Below are positions 17,131 to 27,705 of a DNA stretch of 64,000 bases, in pieces. The stretch spans positions 1-64,000 of the forward strand of contig JAUILN010000001.1 in NCBI GenBank assembly GCA_030432695.1. Direction: 5' to 3'. The stretch is from a bacterium. GTDB taxonomy: Bacteria; Planctomycetota; UBA1135; UBA2386. Position numbers and translations under genes: made by a program. The number at the start of each line of letters is the position of its first letter. Position 1 is the stretch's first letter. The notes beneath the pieces are model-generated. The model searched no databases. It was not told the DNA's origin and saw only the letters and a program-made list of their open reading frames with translations.

Positions 17131-18291
17131 TCAGGAACCGAGCGTCGCCAGCGCGGCCGCGACGTCTGCTCGGAGATCGTCCAGATCCTCGATCCCCACC
17201 GAGAGACGGATCAGCCCGTCCTCGAAACCGGCTGCGATCCTCTCCTCGCGGGGGATGCTGCCGTGGGTCATCGACGCCGGGTGATCGACGAGGCTCTCGA
17301 CCCCTCCCAGACTCTCCGCCAGGGCGAACAGTCGGAACCGCGAGGTCACGGCCATCGCGTCCTCGACGCTTGCGTCGAGGACGAAGGACACCATTCCGCC
17401 GCCGTTCCGCATCTGGCGCTGGGCGAGTTCGAACTGCGGATGCGACGGTAGGCCGGGGTAGTAGACGCGACGGACCTTGGGGTGTGCTTCCAGATCACGT
17501 GCGATCTGCTCTGCGTTGGCGGCATGGCGGTCCATGCGGACGTGCAAGGTCTTCGTGCCACGCAGCACCAGGAAGCAGTCCATCGGTCCGGGCGTTCCTC
17601 CGACCGTGTTCTGGAAGTGCGCGAGGCGTTGACGGAGGTCGTCGTCGTTGGTGACGAGTGCGCCGCCCACGACGTCGGAATGGCCTCCGAGATACTTCGT
17701 CGTGGAGTGGATCACGACGTCGATCCCGTGGTCGAGCGGGTTCTGCAGGTACGGCGTGGCGAAGGTGTTGTCACACATCGAGAGGATGCCGCGCTCCCGG
17801 CACAGCTCCGCGACTGCCGCGAGGTCGGTCAGTCGAAGCAGTGGGTTCGAGGGTGACTCGGTCATCACCAGCCGGGTGTTGCCGCGAACCGCTGCGCGAA
17901 GCGCGTCCTGACTCGACATGTCGATGAAGGAGAACTCGACGCCGAACTTCTGGTAGAGCGTCGTGCAGATCCGATAGGTGCCGCCGTAGAGATCGTTGCT
18001 GGCCACGACGTGGTCGTCGGACTTCAACAGGTTCAGCACCGTGTTGATCGCTGCCATGCCGCTGGCGAAGCAGAGACCGTGCCTGCCCTTCTCGATCCCG
18101 GCGATGTTGGCTTCCAGGGCGGTGCGCGTCGGGTTGCAGGTTCGCGAGTAGTCGTAGCCCTTGATGACCCCTGGGGCCTCCTGGACGTACGTGCTCGTCA
18201 TGTAGACCGGCGGCATGATCGCGCCGGTCGTCGGGTCGGGGGACTGGCCTGCGTGGATGGCTCGGGTGCCGAATCCGTCGGTTGGGTTCAT
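17131..18291 (-). CDS. Cystathionine gamma-synthase / gamma-lyase family PLP enzyme
   Basis: 386 aa, normal length for the Cys/Met-metabolism PLP family. Features: 'TRAIHAG', 'PPVYMTSTY', 'YDYSRTCNPTR' (cofactor phosphate region), 'CFASGMAAI', 'SNDLYGGTYR' and the PLP lysine in 'HSTTKYLGGHSD' (K199), then 'GGMVSFVL' and 'LGGVESLVDHPASMTH' near the C-terminus. The last pattern is typical of gamma-synthase/gamma-lyase enzymes. Synthase (metB, methionine synthesis) and lyase (mccB/cth, reverse transsulfuration) cannot be told apart by eye. It stands alone, without met neighbours. Confidence 0.88.
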   Translation of the reverse strand: MNPTDGFGTRAIHAGQSPDPTTGAIMPPVYMTSTYVQEAPGVIKGYDYSRTCNPTRTALEANIAGIEKGRHGLCFASGMAAINTVLNLLKSDDHVVASNDLYGGTYRICTTLYQKFGVEFSFIDMSSQDALRAAVRGNTRLVMTESPSNPLLRLTDLAAVAELCRERGILSMCDNTFATPYLQNPLDHGIDVVIHSTTKYLGGHSDVVGGALVTNDDDLRQRLAHFQNTVGGTPGPMDCFLVLRGTKTLHVRMDRHAANAEQIARDLEAHPKVRRVYYPGLPSHPQFELAQRQMRNGGGMVSFVLDASVEDAMAVTSRFRLFALAESLGGVESLVDHPASMTHGSIPREERIAAGFEDGLIRLSVGIEDLDDLRADVAAALATLGS

Positions 18292-18498
18292 CTCGCTGTC
18301 TCGGTCGGGTGGTCGGCAACGTGACTGCGCGGCCGCGTGGGGGGAGCGGAGCCCGGCGTCCCGATCCAGACGACCGGTGAAGGGCTGCTCGACTCGGCCG
18401 GAAGTCTAAGGCGGGCGTGCACCGATGTCCGGTCTGGAGTGTGGCAGCCGTGGAACCGTGATGGGTGCGGCGACCTGGGCGGTACACTCCCTGACCCG

Positions 18499-20574
18499 AT
18501 GCCCAGGCCCACCCGATTCGATCTCGACACACTCGAGTTTGGTGCCGTTCGCGAGCTGCTCGTCGATCGGTTGCAGACCGCGCTGGGCCGCGGAGAGGTC
18601 GAACGGCTCGGTCCGGCGTCCGATGGTGCCGAGGCGCGGCGCCGACTGGACGTCGTCGCGGAGTTGGCGGTCCGGCTCGCTGCTGAAGATCGCCCGCCGC
18701 TCACCGGGGCTGTCGAGGTGAGGTCCTGGCTCGGGGCCTTCTTCACGGGAGACCACCAGCCGGATACTCGCGATCTGGCCGAACTCAAGCGGCTGCTTCG
18801 AGTCGCGGCGCGCTGCCGTGGCTGGCTGTCCGGGTGCCCTCGGGGTTCGTCGCTGGCGCAGCTGACGATCGAGTTTCCGGCCGTCGACGACCTAGTGCTC
18901 GAACTCGACTCGGTCCTGGACGACCGCGGTGAGGTTCTCGACAGCGCGTCGGTGAAGCTGTCGCAGGTTCGGCAGTCGATCATCGAGGCCGAAGCACAGG
19001 TGAGGAGCGCCATGCAGCGGTTCGTTTCCGATGAACGGATGCGTCGGTGCTTGCAGAGTCCCGAGCCCACCTGGCGCCATGGCCGCCCGGTGTTCCAGGT
19101 GCGCTATGAGCAGCGACAGAATGTTCCCGGCGTCCTGCACGATCGCAGCCAGTCCGGGGCGACCGTGTTCATCGAGCCGCAAGTGGTGGTCGAGGCCGCG
19201 AATCGGCTCGCGGATGCACGGTCGGACGAGCATCGCGAGATCCAGGTCGTGTTGACCCACATCGCGCGCGGTCTTCGTCGCTGTCAGCCGGAAATCGAGG
19301 GATCGGTCGATGCGGTCAGTCGGTTCGACGTGTCGGTCGCCGCTGCTCGACTGGTGACCGAGGACGGCTATCGCGTCGTGCCGGTTCGCGACGGGGGAGT
19401 TCTGCGGCTGCGGCGGGCCCTGCACCCCTTGCTACTTCGGTCGGTGCCTGCAGGGCCAGCTCGAGAGAGCCTCGTCCCCCTCGATCTGACGTTGGGAGAC
19501 CCCTATTCGATGTTGGTCATCACCGGGCCGAACACCGGTGGCAAGACCGTCGCGCTCAAGACCGTGGGGCTGCTGTCGATCATGGCCCGAAGTGGACTGC
19601 CGATCCCAGCTGACGAAGGCAGCGAGATCCCCGACTTCGATGGCGTGTTCGTCGACATCGGCGACGAGCAGGGGATCGCTCAGAGCCTGTCGACGTTCTC
19701 ATCGCACGTTACCCGAATTGCTCGCTGTCTCGATGGCGCGACGGCTCGCTCGCTGGTCCTGCTCGACGAGGTCGGAGCCGGCACCGATCCGGAAGAGGGG
19801 GGAGCGCTGGGGGCTGCAGTGCTCGAGGAGCTGGAGCGTCGCGGCACCCACGCAGTGGTCACGACGCACATCGGACGGCTGAAGGACTTCGCCTATACCC
19901 ATCGTGGTGCGGAGAACGGTGCGATGGCGTTCGATGGCGCGAGCCTCCGTCCGCTCTACCGACTGGATGTGGGAATTCCTGGGGCGTCCCATGCGCTGGA
20001 TATCGCCGCGCGGGTCGGATTGGACCGAGCGCTCGTGGATCGTGCGCGCGAGCTACTCGGGGCCCGAGACGAGCGACTCGAGCGCGTGATCCAGCAGGTC
20101 CAATCGGCGCGTCAACAGGCCGAGGAGCAGCGTCGGCACACCGAACGGCTACGTCTCGAAGCCGATCGGACCGGCGCCGAGCTCGAGCAGAAGCACCGCG
20201 ACATCGACAGGCAGCGGGCGTGGCTGGCGGAGGAGGCGGATGCTCTGGTCGCGGAGCAGCTGCGCATGGTGCGGGAGCGGCTCGACCCTGGGCTGCGGCA
20301 GCTTCAGAACGCGCCGAGTTCCCATGGGCAAGTGGCGAGGGACCTTCTGACGGTCCTCGGGAAGCTCTCCGAGGGCACGTCGGTGCAGCGTCGGAGGCTC
20401 CGATTCCTGTCAGGAGTGAAGAAGGGCGACGATGTGTTCGTGGCCCGGTTCGGTCGGAGGGTCCGGGTTCATCGGATCGACCGGGTCAAGGAGGTCGTCA
20501 GCGTGGACTTCGGGAAGATGCGGATCGACGTACCGTTCGAGGACGTATCATGGATCCAGCCGATGGACCTGTGA
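18499..20574 (+). CDS. mutS2: MutS2-family ATPase lacking Smr domain
   Basis: 691 aa from ATG 18499. MutS2 is involved in suppressing recombination and/or rescuing collided ribosomes. The N-terminal clamp/core region has 'LDTLEFGAVRELL'. The ATPase domain has Walker A 'GPNTGGKT' (about 342-349), 'FVDIGDEQGIAQSLSTFSSH' and Walker B 'LVLLDEVGAGTDPEEG' (about 420-435), followed by 'VTTHIGRLKDFAY'. A long coiled-coil follows (about 515-600) and then a KOW-like linker 'VKKGDDVFVARFG'. The protein ends there: the C-terminal Smr endonuclease domain (~80 aa) found in most MutS2 is missing, with a normal stop and no Smr-like sequence downstream. Confidence 0.92.
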   Translation: MPRPTRFDLDTLEFGAVRELLVDRLQTALGRGEVERLGPASDGAEARRRLDVVAELAVRLAAEDRPPLTGAVEVRSWLGAFFTGDHQPDTRDLAELKRLLRVAARCRGWLSGCPRGSSLAQLTIEFPAVDDLVLELDSVLDDRGEVLDSASVKLSQVRQSIIEAEAQVRSAMQRFVSDERMRRCLQSPEPTWRHGRPVFQVRYEQRQNVPGVLHDRSQSGATVFIEPQVVVEAANRLADARSDEHREIQVVLTHIARGLRRCQPEIEGSVDAVSRFDVSVAAARLVTEDGYRVVPVRDGGVLRLRRALHPLLLRSVPAGPARESLVPLDLTLGDPYSMLVITGPNTGGKTVALKTVGLLSIMARSGLPIPADEGSEIPDFDGVFVDIGDEQGIAQSLSTFSSHVTRIARCLDGATARSLVLLDEVGAGTDPEEGGALGAAVLEELERRGTHAVVTTHIGRLKDFAYTHRGAENGAMAFDGASLRPLYRLDVGIPGASHALDIAARVGLDRALVDRARELLGARDERLERVIQQVQSARQQAEEQRRHTERLRLEADRTGAELEQKHRDIDRQRAWLAEEADALVAEQLRMVRERLDPGLRQLQNAPSSHGQVARDLLTVLGKLSEGTSVQRRRLRFLSGVKKGDDVFVARFGRRVRVHRIDRVKEVVSVDFGKMRIDVPFEDVSWIQPMDL

Positions 20575-20720
20575 GAGGATCGCGGTGACCTCTGGGGGGT
20601 TCCTGTCATCGGCGACGCGATCGGGCCAACAGTGGAACTGCTACCGAGGCTGGGGCGCGTCGAACCGCCGCATCGCGCTTGCCCGCATCGAGCCGCAGCA
20701 GGGCTTCGGGCCGAACCACG

Positions 20721-21158
20721 TTGGAACCCCTGACCGAGTCCTCCGCCAGCTTGCCCCGCGTCCTCCTCGCCGACAACGACGAGGCGGTTGTGGAGATGCT
20801 GATGGAGTTCCTCCGGCGTCGAGGACTCGAGGTGGAGGTCGCACCCGACGGCGAGGTCGCGTTGAGGTCGCTGGAGATGCATCCCTTCGATCTCCTGGTC
20901 TGCGATCTCGACATGCCCGTGATGCGCGGGGATGAGCTCCTTCGCCGGATCGCTGGCTCGCGGAGCGCGCCGCCCACTTTGGTGATCTCTGGCTACGTCG
21001 ACGAGTTCGTCGAGCGAGAGCTGATGGCGCATCCCCACGTCCGGCGGGTGTTCCGGAAGCCATTCGATGTCCGGGGCTTCACCGAGGTGGCTGATCGTCT
21101 TGCGCGGGGCAAGAACATCGACGACGTGTTCGACGATCCAGCACCAGGCCTCTTCTGA
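20721..21158 (+). CDS. Single-domain response regulator
   Basis: About 145 aa from a TTG at 20721; an upstream TTG at 20679 is also open, and no ATG precedes the receiver. The sequence is one CheY-like receiver: acidic pair in 'LLADND' (about 15-20), phospho-acceptor Asp in 'LVCDLDMP' (D62), Ser in 'LVISGY' and the conserved Lys in 'VFRKPF'. There is no output domain; ~25 residues after the Lys form the last helix and an acidic tail. No histidine kinase is nearby, so its partner is unknown. It lies 146 bp after mutS2 and upstream of the tRNA operon. Confidence 0.85.
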   Translation: MEPLTESSASLPRVLLADNDEAVVEMLMEFLRRRGLEVEVAPDGEVALRSLEMHPFDLLVCDLDMPVMRGDELLRRIAGSRSAPPTLVISGYVDEFVERELMAHPHVRRVFRKPFDVRGFTEVADRLARGKNIDDVFDDPAPGLF

Positions 21159-21498
21159 TCCGTCGCCGGGGAATCTCTGCCGCGGGCGCTGACTCCTTGG
21201 GGTCGTGGTTGCCCGGGTGGTCGTCTGCACGGCCGATCGCTTCGGAGGGGGGCGGGGAGGTAGCGAGTCGCACTCGACGGGTGCCGTCAGGGAGTAGCAA
21301 GGTCGTTCCGAGCCGGCTCGGCGCGGTCGCTCGATGCAGCGGGGCCGGGGCCTTTCGTCGACTCGTCGCAGCAGTCGAGGTGAGACCAGGGGTCGGGAAG
21401 TGGCGCCGTGCACACGGTCGCGAAACTGCCTCCGTCCGTTCTTGACCTCGCGGAGGTCGTCGGTATCGTGCCTCGTCCTTTCTTCGACAGCCCGCTCT
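21159..21498. other. Spacer between response regulator and tRNA operon
   Basis: 340 bp with no supported gene. Its last part carries the candidate promoter of the tRNA-tuf operon (21442-21469). The rest is GC-rich without a clear repeat or hairpin. Confidence 0.6.
21442..21469 (+). promoter_or_regulatory. Candidate sigma70-type promoter of the tRNA-tuf operon
   Basis: TTGACC (21442-21447), 16 bases, then TATCGT (21464-21469), about 30 bases before the first tRNA. The -35 box is near consensus and the -10 box has three of the key positions. Its place, directly upstream of a tRNA gene with no leader needed, supports the call. Confidence 0.5.
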
Positions 21499-21570
21499 GC
21501 TAGCGTAGCTCAACGGTAGAGCACCTGATTTGTAATCAGGCGGTTGTGGGTTCGACTCCCTCCGCTAGCT
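21499..21570 (+). tRNA. tRNA-Thr (anticodon TGT)
   Basis: Complete cloverleaf: 7-bp acceptor stem GCTAGCG/CGCTAGC, D-arm with 'TAGCTCAACGGTAGAGC', anticodon loop TTTGTAA giving TGT, T-loop TTCGACT, discriminator T. CCA is not encoded. First of four clustered tRNAs in the same order as the E. coli thrU-tyrU-glyT-thrT-tufB operon. Confidence 0.95.
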
Positions 21571-21696
21571 CTTTGGAGCCTAGCACTTTAGGGCGATCCG
21601 ACAGTCGTTGCGATCTACCAGGCACGCGGCCAGAGCGGCGCTCGAGCAGAAGGGCGGAGTTCACTCCTGGTCGGACTTCCTGACAGCAGGCAGTCT

Positions 21697-21778
21697 GGGC
21701 GAATACCCAAGCGGCCAACGGGGCCAGACTGTAAATCTGGTGGCTATGCCTTCGCAGGTTCGAATCCTGCTTCGCCCA
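21697..21778 (+). tRNA. tRNA-Tyr (anticodon GTA)
   Basis: Class II tRNA with a long variable arm. Acceptor GGGCGAA/TTCGCCC, anticodon loop CTGTAAA giving GTA, T-loop TTCGAAT, discriminator A, no encoded CCA. Confidence 0.95.
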
Positions 21779-21856
21779 CTCGCCTCCCGTCCTCTTCGAT
21801 CACCTCGGTGCTCGGCGAGGTGCGGCAGGAAGCAGACCTGGAGCGGCTCCGCGTTC

Positions 21857-21930
21857 GCGGGTGTAGCTCAATGGTAGAGCCCCAGCCTTCCAAGCTGGTT
21901 GTGAGGGTTCGATTCCCTTCACCCGCTCCA
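21857..21930 (+). tRNA. tRNA-Gly (anticodon TCC)
   Basis: Acceptor GCGGGTG/CACCCGC, anticodon loop CTTCCAA giving TCC, T-loop TTCGATT, discriminator T. CCA follows directly (21928-21930); it is the only tRNA of the five here with CCA next to the discriminator, which could be chance. Confidence 0.95.
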
Positions 21931-22136
21931 GTTCTTTGTCTTGAGCAGATCAACCTCGGCAAGTCGACTTTCGAGCCAGCCTCGGCGGCCGCCGTCCGGA
22001 TTCGTCGGGAGCGCCGGTTCGTCGGGAGCGTCAGGTCTCGGCGGTCGACTCGCGGTTCTCCTTGAAGTCGGCTCGTTCGAGCCGTTCGCTGGCGGTCGCA
22101 CGACGTGTCGCTCGCGATCTCGGGGTCTTCTCGTCT

Positions 22137-22208
<72 letters not shown>

Positions 22209-22406
22209 ACGTCCAGAAGGCATCCGCGGTCGCGATGTAGGCGATGCTGCGGCTCTCGCGGGCTTCTTCGCGGAGTTCGGCTCCGTTCCCTCGAGCTTGC
22301 TCGCGGGTCTTCGCGGAAGTGCGTCTGAGGATCGTGCCGGCTCGGCTCGCTTCGACCGGACGGGTCATGCGGGCGGGTCATCCGGATGTGTCATCCACGG
22401 GTGGTC

Positions 22407-22495
22407 TCATCCAGTTGCGGTGCCATCCAGATGCGGTGCCATCCAGATCGGGTGCCATCCAGATCGGGTGCCATCCAGATGCGGTGCCATCCAGA
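22407..22495. repeat. 16-bp tandem repeat, about 5.5 copies
   Basis: Units CCATCCAGATGCGGTG and CCATCCAGATCGGGTG alternate from 22423 to 22495; a diverged copy precedes at 22407-22422, and weaker degenerate copies (TCATCC...) extend back to about 22364. Confidence 0.9.
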
Positions 22496-22800
22496 AGTAG
22501 TAGGCCGCACGCCGTTGGGTTCCGTCGAGAGGTGAGCGCGAGAAGAGAGCGACCGTGCTCGGTTGAGCCCGGGTCCGCTCGCATCGAGCGAGTAGTCCGT
22601 TGCTATGGAAGTTGCTCCGGTGGCCGTTGCTCCAGATGGGGTGGTGGACGCGTCGGGTGGCCGATCACGGCGTGGCGACTCGAATCGACGAGGCGGGGTG
22701 TGCATCTGTATGTCGTGGTGGTCGGCGAATCTCTCGACCTGGTCGTGCAATCCGGATCCGGATCTCGTCCAGTGCCGCAGGATCGGCGATCGCGGCAGCT

Positions 22801-22834
22801 CGAGACCAATCTGCAGTTCGAGACCAATCTGTAG
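22801..22834. repeat. 18-bp tandem duplication
   Basis: CGAGACCAATCTGCAGTT is followed directly by a second copy of its first ~14 bases. Confidence 0.85.
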
Positions 22835-23080
22835 CGCGGGTGTCCCCGCTGAGTGGATGGCTCGTGCTGCTGCCAAGTGTTCCGCTCTGGTTCGTCGACG
22901 GCTTCCGAGTGAAGTCGGATGACGGGTTGGGGCGGGTCAGTTTCTTCCCTTTTTGATCACCGCTCCGGGCGTCCCGCGCGGCGCTCGAACCATTCGGTTC
23001 GCGGCGAGAGTCAGGATCTCGCCTGGACAGAATCAGCAAGCGAGTCCGCCCCGCGGACAACGCACGGAGTCCATAGACAG

Positions 23081-24283
<1,203 letters not shown>

Positions 24284-24438
24284 TCCTGCGCGACAGGTGG
24301 GGCCTGGGTCCGACCTTGTCGGGTCCCGGCTCGAATCGGTCTGGTGCTGGCGTTCGCCGCCAGCTTCGGGCATGATGCTTCGCCCGAAGTTCGTACCGAT
24401 CGCCCGAGGCGGTTGGATCAGGCGCTTCGGGCGCGCGT

Positions 24439-24511
24439 ACGGCAGTAGCTCAATTGGTAGAGCAGCTGATTCCAAATCAGCAGGTTGAGGGTTCAAGTCC
24501 TTCCTGCCGTG
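24439..24511 (+). tRNA. tRNA-Trp (anticodon CCA)
   Basis: Acceptor ACGGCAG/CTGCCGT, D-arm 'TAGCTCAATTGGTAGAGC', anticodon loop TTCCAAA giving CCA, T-loop TTCAAGT, discriminator G as expected for Trp. No encoded CCA. Located between tuf and secE, a widely conserved place. Confidence 0.95.
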
Positions 24512-24733
24512 TTGTTTCCAAGTGGCCGGTCGCACCGCAGTCACTTGACCCCTGATTCCCAGATCGACGCCTTCTCGGCCTACTTTCCGAGGCCGTCGAT
24601 CTCCGACTCGTGCGAAGGCCCCTGGCGGGTCATCGGACGGTGTCGGTCACTCCGCTCAAGGCTCTCGTGCGCTCCGGGCTTCGCTCCCGGGGATCCGCGA
24701 CGGGGCCGCCGCAACCGCACAGGCACCTGACTC

Positions 24734-25162
24734 GTGGCTTACAAGAAGGACCATGGCCGCTACGCCCGAATGGCCTCGTTCTGGGCGCTGTTCCTGTTGC
24801 TCGGCTACGGATGCCTCGGGGGATTGGTCATCACCTTGCGGGGCTGGTTCGGTGCTGGTGAGCCGTGGACGGAGATCCCGGTACTCGGTGCCGTCGACGG
24901 TCCGAAGATCATCGCGCTGATCGCGCTGGCGGTGCTCGGCTTCTTGCTGCACTGGGCGCTGAACACTCCGAAGATCGCCGATCTTCTGATCGAGACCGAG
25001 GCCGAACTTCGCAAGGTGACCTGGCCGTCGGCGCACGAGACCTGGACCGGTTCGGTGGCCGTGGCCCTGACCGTGCTCGTGATGCTGTTCTATCTAGCCG
25101 GCGCTGACCTCGTGCTTACGGCGCTGATGCCCCGCCTGATGGGGGGAGGAGGAGCCGGCTGA
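24734..25162 (+). CDS. secE: Preprotein translocase subunit SecE
   Basis: 142 aa with GTG start. SecE clamps SecY in the inner membrane. The conserved region 'ETEAELRKVTWPSAHETW' (about 96-113) is followed by the essential C-terminal membrane segment. Two additional hydrophobic segments lie in the N-terminal half (about 14-36 and 57-75), so this is a three-TM form rather than the minimal one-TM form. Its TGA overlaps the nusG ATG by one base. Confidence 0.93.
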   Translation: MAYKKDHGRYARMASFWALFLLLGYGCLGGLVITLRGWFGAGEPWTEIPVLGAVDGPKIIALIALAVLGFLLHWALNTPKIADLLIETEAELRKVTWPSAHETWTGSVAVALTVLVMLFYLAGADLVLTALMPRLMGGGGAG

Positions 25163-25692
25163 TGGTCCTCGAGTGGTATTTCCTCCGGGTGCAGGTCGGC
25201 CGTGAAGAGCGAATCCGGAAGACCATGATCGCGCGGATCAAGCAGGCCGGGCTCGAGGAATTCGTGCCGCAGGTCCTTGTCCCGAGCGAGCAGGTCGCCG
25301 AGGTGCGTGAGGGTAAGCGTCGGATCCGCAAGAAGAAGCTCTATCCGGGCTACCTGATGGTCCAGATGGAGCTGAACGACGACGTATGGTTCGCGATCCG
25401 CGAAACGTCGGGGTTCGGTGACTTCGTGGGTTCGCGCGGAACTCCGACGCCGATGACCTCGCAGGAGGTCGAGAACATCCTCGGCCGAATGGACGAGTCC
25501 AAAGAGGCTCCGAAGATGTCCGTGCAGTTCAACAAGGGCGACCGCGTCAAGATCAAGGATGGCCCCTTCGAAAACATCGATGGGACCGTTGAAGACGTGA
25601 ACCCCGAGAAGGGAACGCTGGAGGTCGCTGTGACGCTCTTCGGTCGTTCCACGAATGTGTCCCTCGGCTACTGGGAGGTCGAACCGGTTTGA
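25162..25692 (+). CDS. nusG: Transcription termination/antitermination protein NusG
   Basis: 176 aa. NGN domain with 'WYFLRVQVGREERI' and 'KKKLYPGYLMVQMELND', then the C-terminal KOW domain 'FNKGDRVKIKDGPFENIDG'. It binds RNA polymerase and couples to the ribosome (S10) or Rho. The start overlaps the secE stop (TGATG). Confidence 0.96.
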   Translation: MVLEWYFLRVQVGREERIRKTMIARIKQAGLEEFVPQVLVPSEQVAEVREGKRRIRKKKLYPGYLMVQMELNDDVWFAIRETSGFGDFVGSRGTPTPMTSQEVENILGRMDESKEAPKMSVQFNKGDRVKIKDGPFENIDGTVEDVNPEKGTLEVAVTLFGRSTNVSLGYWEVEPV

Positions 25693-25741
25693 GTCCTGTG
25701 CCGGCCGGCCTTCCAGGCCGCGTTCGCCAGCTCTTCCACGA

Positions 25742-25770
25742 GACGATTCTCCTCCGCGAGTCGAATCGTC
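25742..25770 (+). promoter_or_regulatory. Stem-loop in nusG-rplK spacer (candidate leader element)
   Basis: A 7-bp perfect stem (GACGATT/AATCGTC) with a 15-base loop, 120 bp before rplK. In E. coli the L1 autoregulatory site lies in the rplK leader, but I cannot confirm L1-site sequence identity here. Confidence 0.3.
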
Positions 25771-25889
25771 TACCGAACGACCATTCCAGAGCCAGTCAGT
25801 GAAGGGCCGCTCCATCGTCGGGGCGCCCTCGCTCCGCGCGGGAGAGATCGGCTTTCGACCATCTCGTCCGAACCGCAGGGAGTCCGAAC

Positions 25890-26315
25890 ATGGCAAAAGA
25901 AGTCACCGCACAGATCAAGCTGCAGTGCCCGGGCGGCCAAGCTACGCCCGCCCCACCCGTTGGTCCCGCTCTGGGCCAGCATGGTGTGAACATCGGGCAG
26001 TTCGTCAAGGAGTTCAACGATGCCACGCGCGACCGCCCGGGCCTCGTGATTCCTGTCGTCATCAGCGTCTACAAAGACCGCTCGTTCAGCTTCGTGATGA
26101 AGTCGCCGCCGGCCGCGGTGCTTCTCAAGAAGGCCGCCAACCTGGCGTCGGGCGCGAATACTCCGGGATCCCAGGTCGCTGGTGAAGTGACCCGCGAGCA
26201 GGTTCGGGAGATCGCGGAGATGAAGATGGCGGACCTCAATGCCGCCTCGACCGAGGCCGCGATGCGGATCATCGAGGGTACGGCGCGTTCCGCCGGGATC
26301 CGAGTCGTCGACTGA
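25890..26315 (+). CDS. rplK: 50S ribosomal protein L11
   Basis: 141 aa, canonical length. L11 forms the GTPase-associated centre with 23S rRNA. Seen: '[25 protein letters not shown]' split over residues 8-32 (Pro-rich hinge), '[21 protein letters not shown]' and the C-terminal rRNA-binding part '[14 protein letters not shown]'. Followed 17 bp later by rplA. Confidence 0.97.
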   Translation: MAKEVTAQIKLQCPGGQATPAPPVGPALGQHGVNIGQFVKEFNDATRDRPGLVIPVVISVYKDRSFSFVMKSPPAAVLLKKAANLASGANTPGSQVAGEVTREQVREIAEMKMADLNAASTEAAMRIIEGTARSAGIRVVD

Positions 26316-26332
26316 CAGGAGCAGCACTACCC

Positions 26333-27019
26333 ATGGCACGCACACGCAGTCGTCGATACCGCAAGGGCGCAGAACTCGTGGACCGCACCAAGGTCTACGA
26401 GCCCACCGAGGCACTGGAGATCCTCAAGAAGTTCCCCGGACCGAAGTTCGAGGAGTCCGTCGAGATCGCCGTCCGGCTCGGCATCGACCCCAAGAAGACC
26501 GATCAGCTCGTCCGTGGATCAGTCAGTTTGCCGAAGGGCACCGGCAAGCAGGTCCGGATCGCCGTGTTCGCCGAAGGCGACAAGGCGGAGGCTGCCAAGG
26601 CTGCCGGGGCGGACTTCGTCGGTGGTCAGGACCTCGCTGAGAAGATCGAGGGCGGGTTCACCGACTTCGACATGACCATCGCGTCGCCGGACATGATGCG
26701 GTTCGTCGGCAAGCTGGGTCGAGTCCTCGGTCCGCAAGGCAAGATGCCTTCTCCGAAGGCCGGAACAGTGACCCCGAACGTCGCGGACGCCGTCCGTGAG
26801 TTCAAGGCCGGCAAGATCGAGTTCCGCACCGACTCCGGTGCCAACGTCCACGCTGCGATCGGTCGCCGATCGTTCAACGTCGAAGACCTCGAGGCGAACC
26901 TCCGGGCCTTCGTCGAGCACCTCAAGTCCCTCAAGCCGGCTCAGGCGAAGGGTGCGTTCATCCGGAAGGTGTGCGTGACCACTTCCATGGGGCCCGGCAT
27001 CAACGTCGCGGTCGGCTGA
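26333..27019 (+). CDS. rplA: 50S ribosomal protein L1
   Basis: 228 aa. L1 forms the L1 stalk near the E site. Typical segments: '[21 protein letters not shown]', '[19 protein letters not shown]', '[19 protein letters not shown]', '[18 protein letters not shown]' and '[12 protein letters not shown]'. Followed 14 bp later by rplJ, so there is no room for an E. coli-type L10 leader. Confidence 0.97.
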   Translation: MARTRSRRYRKGAELVDRTKVYEPTEALEILKKFPGPKFEESVEIAVRLGIDPKKTDQLVRGSVSLPKGTGKQVRIAVFAEGDKAEAAKAAGADFVGGQDLAEKIEGGFTDFDMTIASPDMMRFVGKLGRVLGPQGKMPSPKAGTVTPNVADAVREFKAGKIEFRTDSGANVHAAIGRRSFNVEDLEANLRAFVEHLKSLKPAQAKGAFIRKVCVTTSMGPGINVAVG

Positions 27020-27033
27020 CCAGGAGGACCCCG

Positions 27034-27564
27034 ATGCCCAACGTCGTCAACGAGATCCTCTACGAGGAACTGTCGCAGAGCTTCCGGGACTCCGGATCCT
27101 GCCTCGTGCTCAGTTTCGACAAGCTCACCGTCGCACAAGACGGGGACTTGCGGACCAAGCTCCGGGAAGCCGGAGTGAGCTATCGCGTCGTGAAGAACCG
27201 ACTCGCCAACCGCGTCCTCAAGGACGTTCTAGACCTGGACCTCGACGAGGCCCTGGTCGGGAAGTGCGGGGTCGTCTTCGCGCCCGAGGAGATGGCCATC
27301 TCCGCCGCCAAGATCGTCCGCGAGGCGATGAAGGCCCACAAGAAGGACGTGCCCGTGCGCGTCGTGGCGGGAATCGTCGAGGGTGAGTCGATCACCGGCG
27401 CCGCCGCCGAGACGATTGCCGACATGCCTGACCGCAACACGGTGCGGGCCCAGTTGGCCGGTGTGATCGCCGGTCCGGCTCGGGCACTGGCAACCGTGGT
27501 CTCGGCCGTTCCGGCCGGACTGGCGCGGTGCATCCAGGCCAAGCTCGACCAGGGGGAGGGCTGA
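27034..27564 (+). CDS. rplJ: 50S ribosomal protein L10
   Basis: 176 aa from ATG 27034, chosen because an AGGAGG (27022-27027) lies 6 bases upstream. L10 anchors the L7/L12 stalk. Seen: 'LSFDKLTVAQDGDLRTKL' (RNA-binding fold), 'SYRVVKNRLANRVL', 'FAPEEMAISAAKIV' and the C-terminal helix that binds L12 dimers ('AVPAGLARCIQAKLDQ'). Confidence 0.96.
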   Translation: MPNVVNEILYEELSQSFRDSGSCLVLSFDKLTVAQDGDLRTKLREAGVSYRVVKNRLANRVLKDVLDLDLDEALVGKCGVVFAPEEMAISAAKIVREAMKAHKKDVPVRVVAGIVEGESITGAAAETIADMPDRNTVRAQLAGVIAGPARALATVVSAVPAGLARCIQAKLDQGEG

Positions 27565-27705
27565 GTCGGAACTGGTAGTCGGCTGTTCCCAGTCGTCGTT
27601 CAGCTCCGCATCTCACTCCCAGTAGACCTGCGTCTCGAACCCGCGCTGGTTCCCGCGCAGAACCCACAATCCACTCAAGACCGACCGACACCCGGAGAAT
27701 CTGAA

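Larger units (their letters stand above)
22209..23080. other. 872-bp spacer between tRNA-Thr and tuf, with tandem repeats
   Basis: No gene is supported. Open frames on both strands are repeat-driven and rich in Arg, Ser and Pro. The spacer holds at least three tandem direct-repeat tracts: a 16-bp unit (22407-22495), a 15-bp duplication (GTTGCTCC-type, near 22611-22640) and an 18-bp duplication (22801-22834). tuf itself has no strong Shine-Dalgarno. Confidence 0.7.

Noticed and set aside
22391-22876. Repeat tract near 22.4 kb as a possible CRISPR array
   Set aside because: Units are directly adjacent (16 bp, no spacers) and there are no cas genes; it is a simple tandem repeat.
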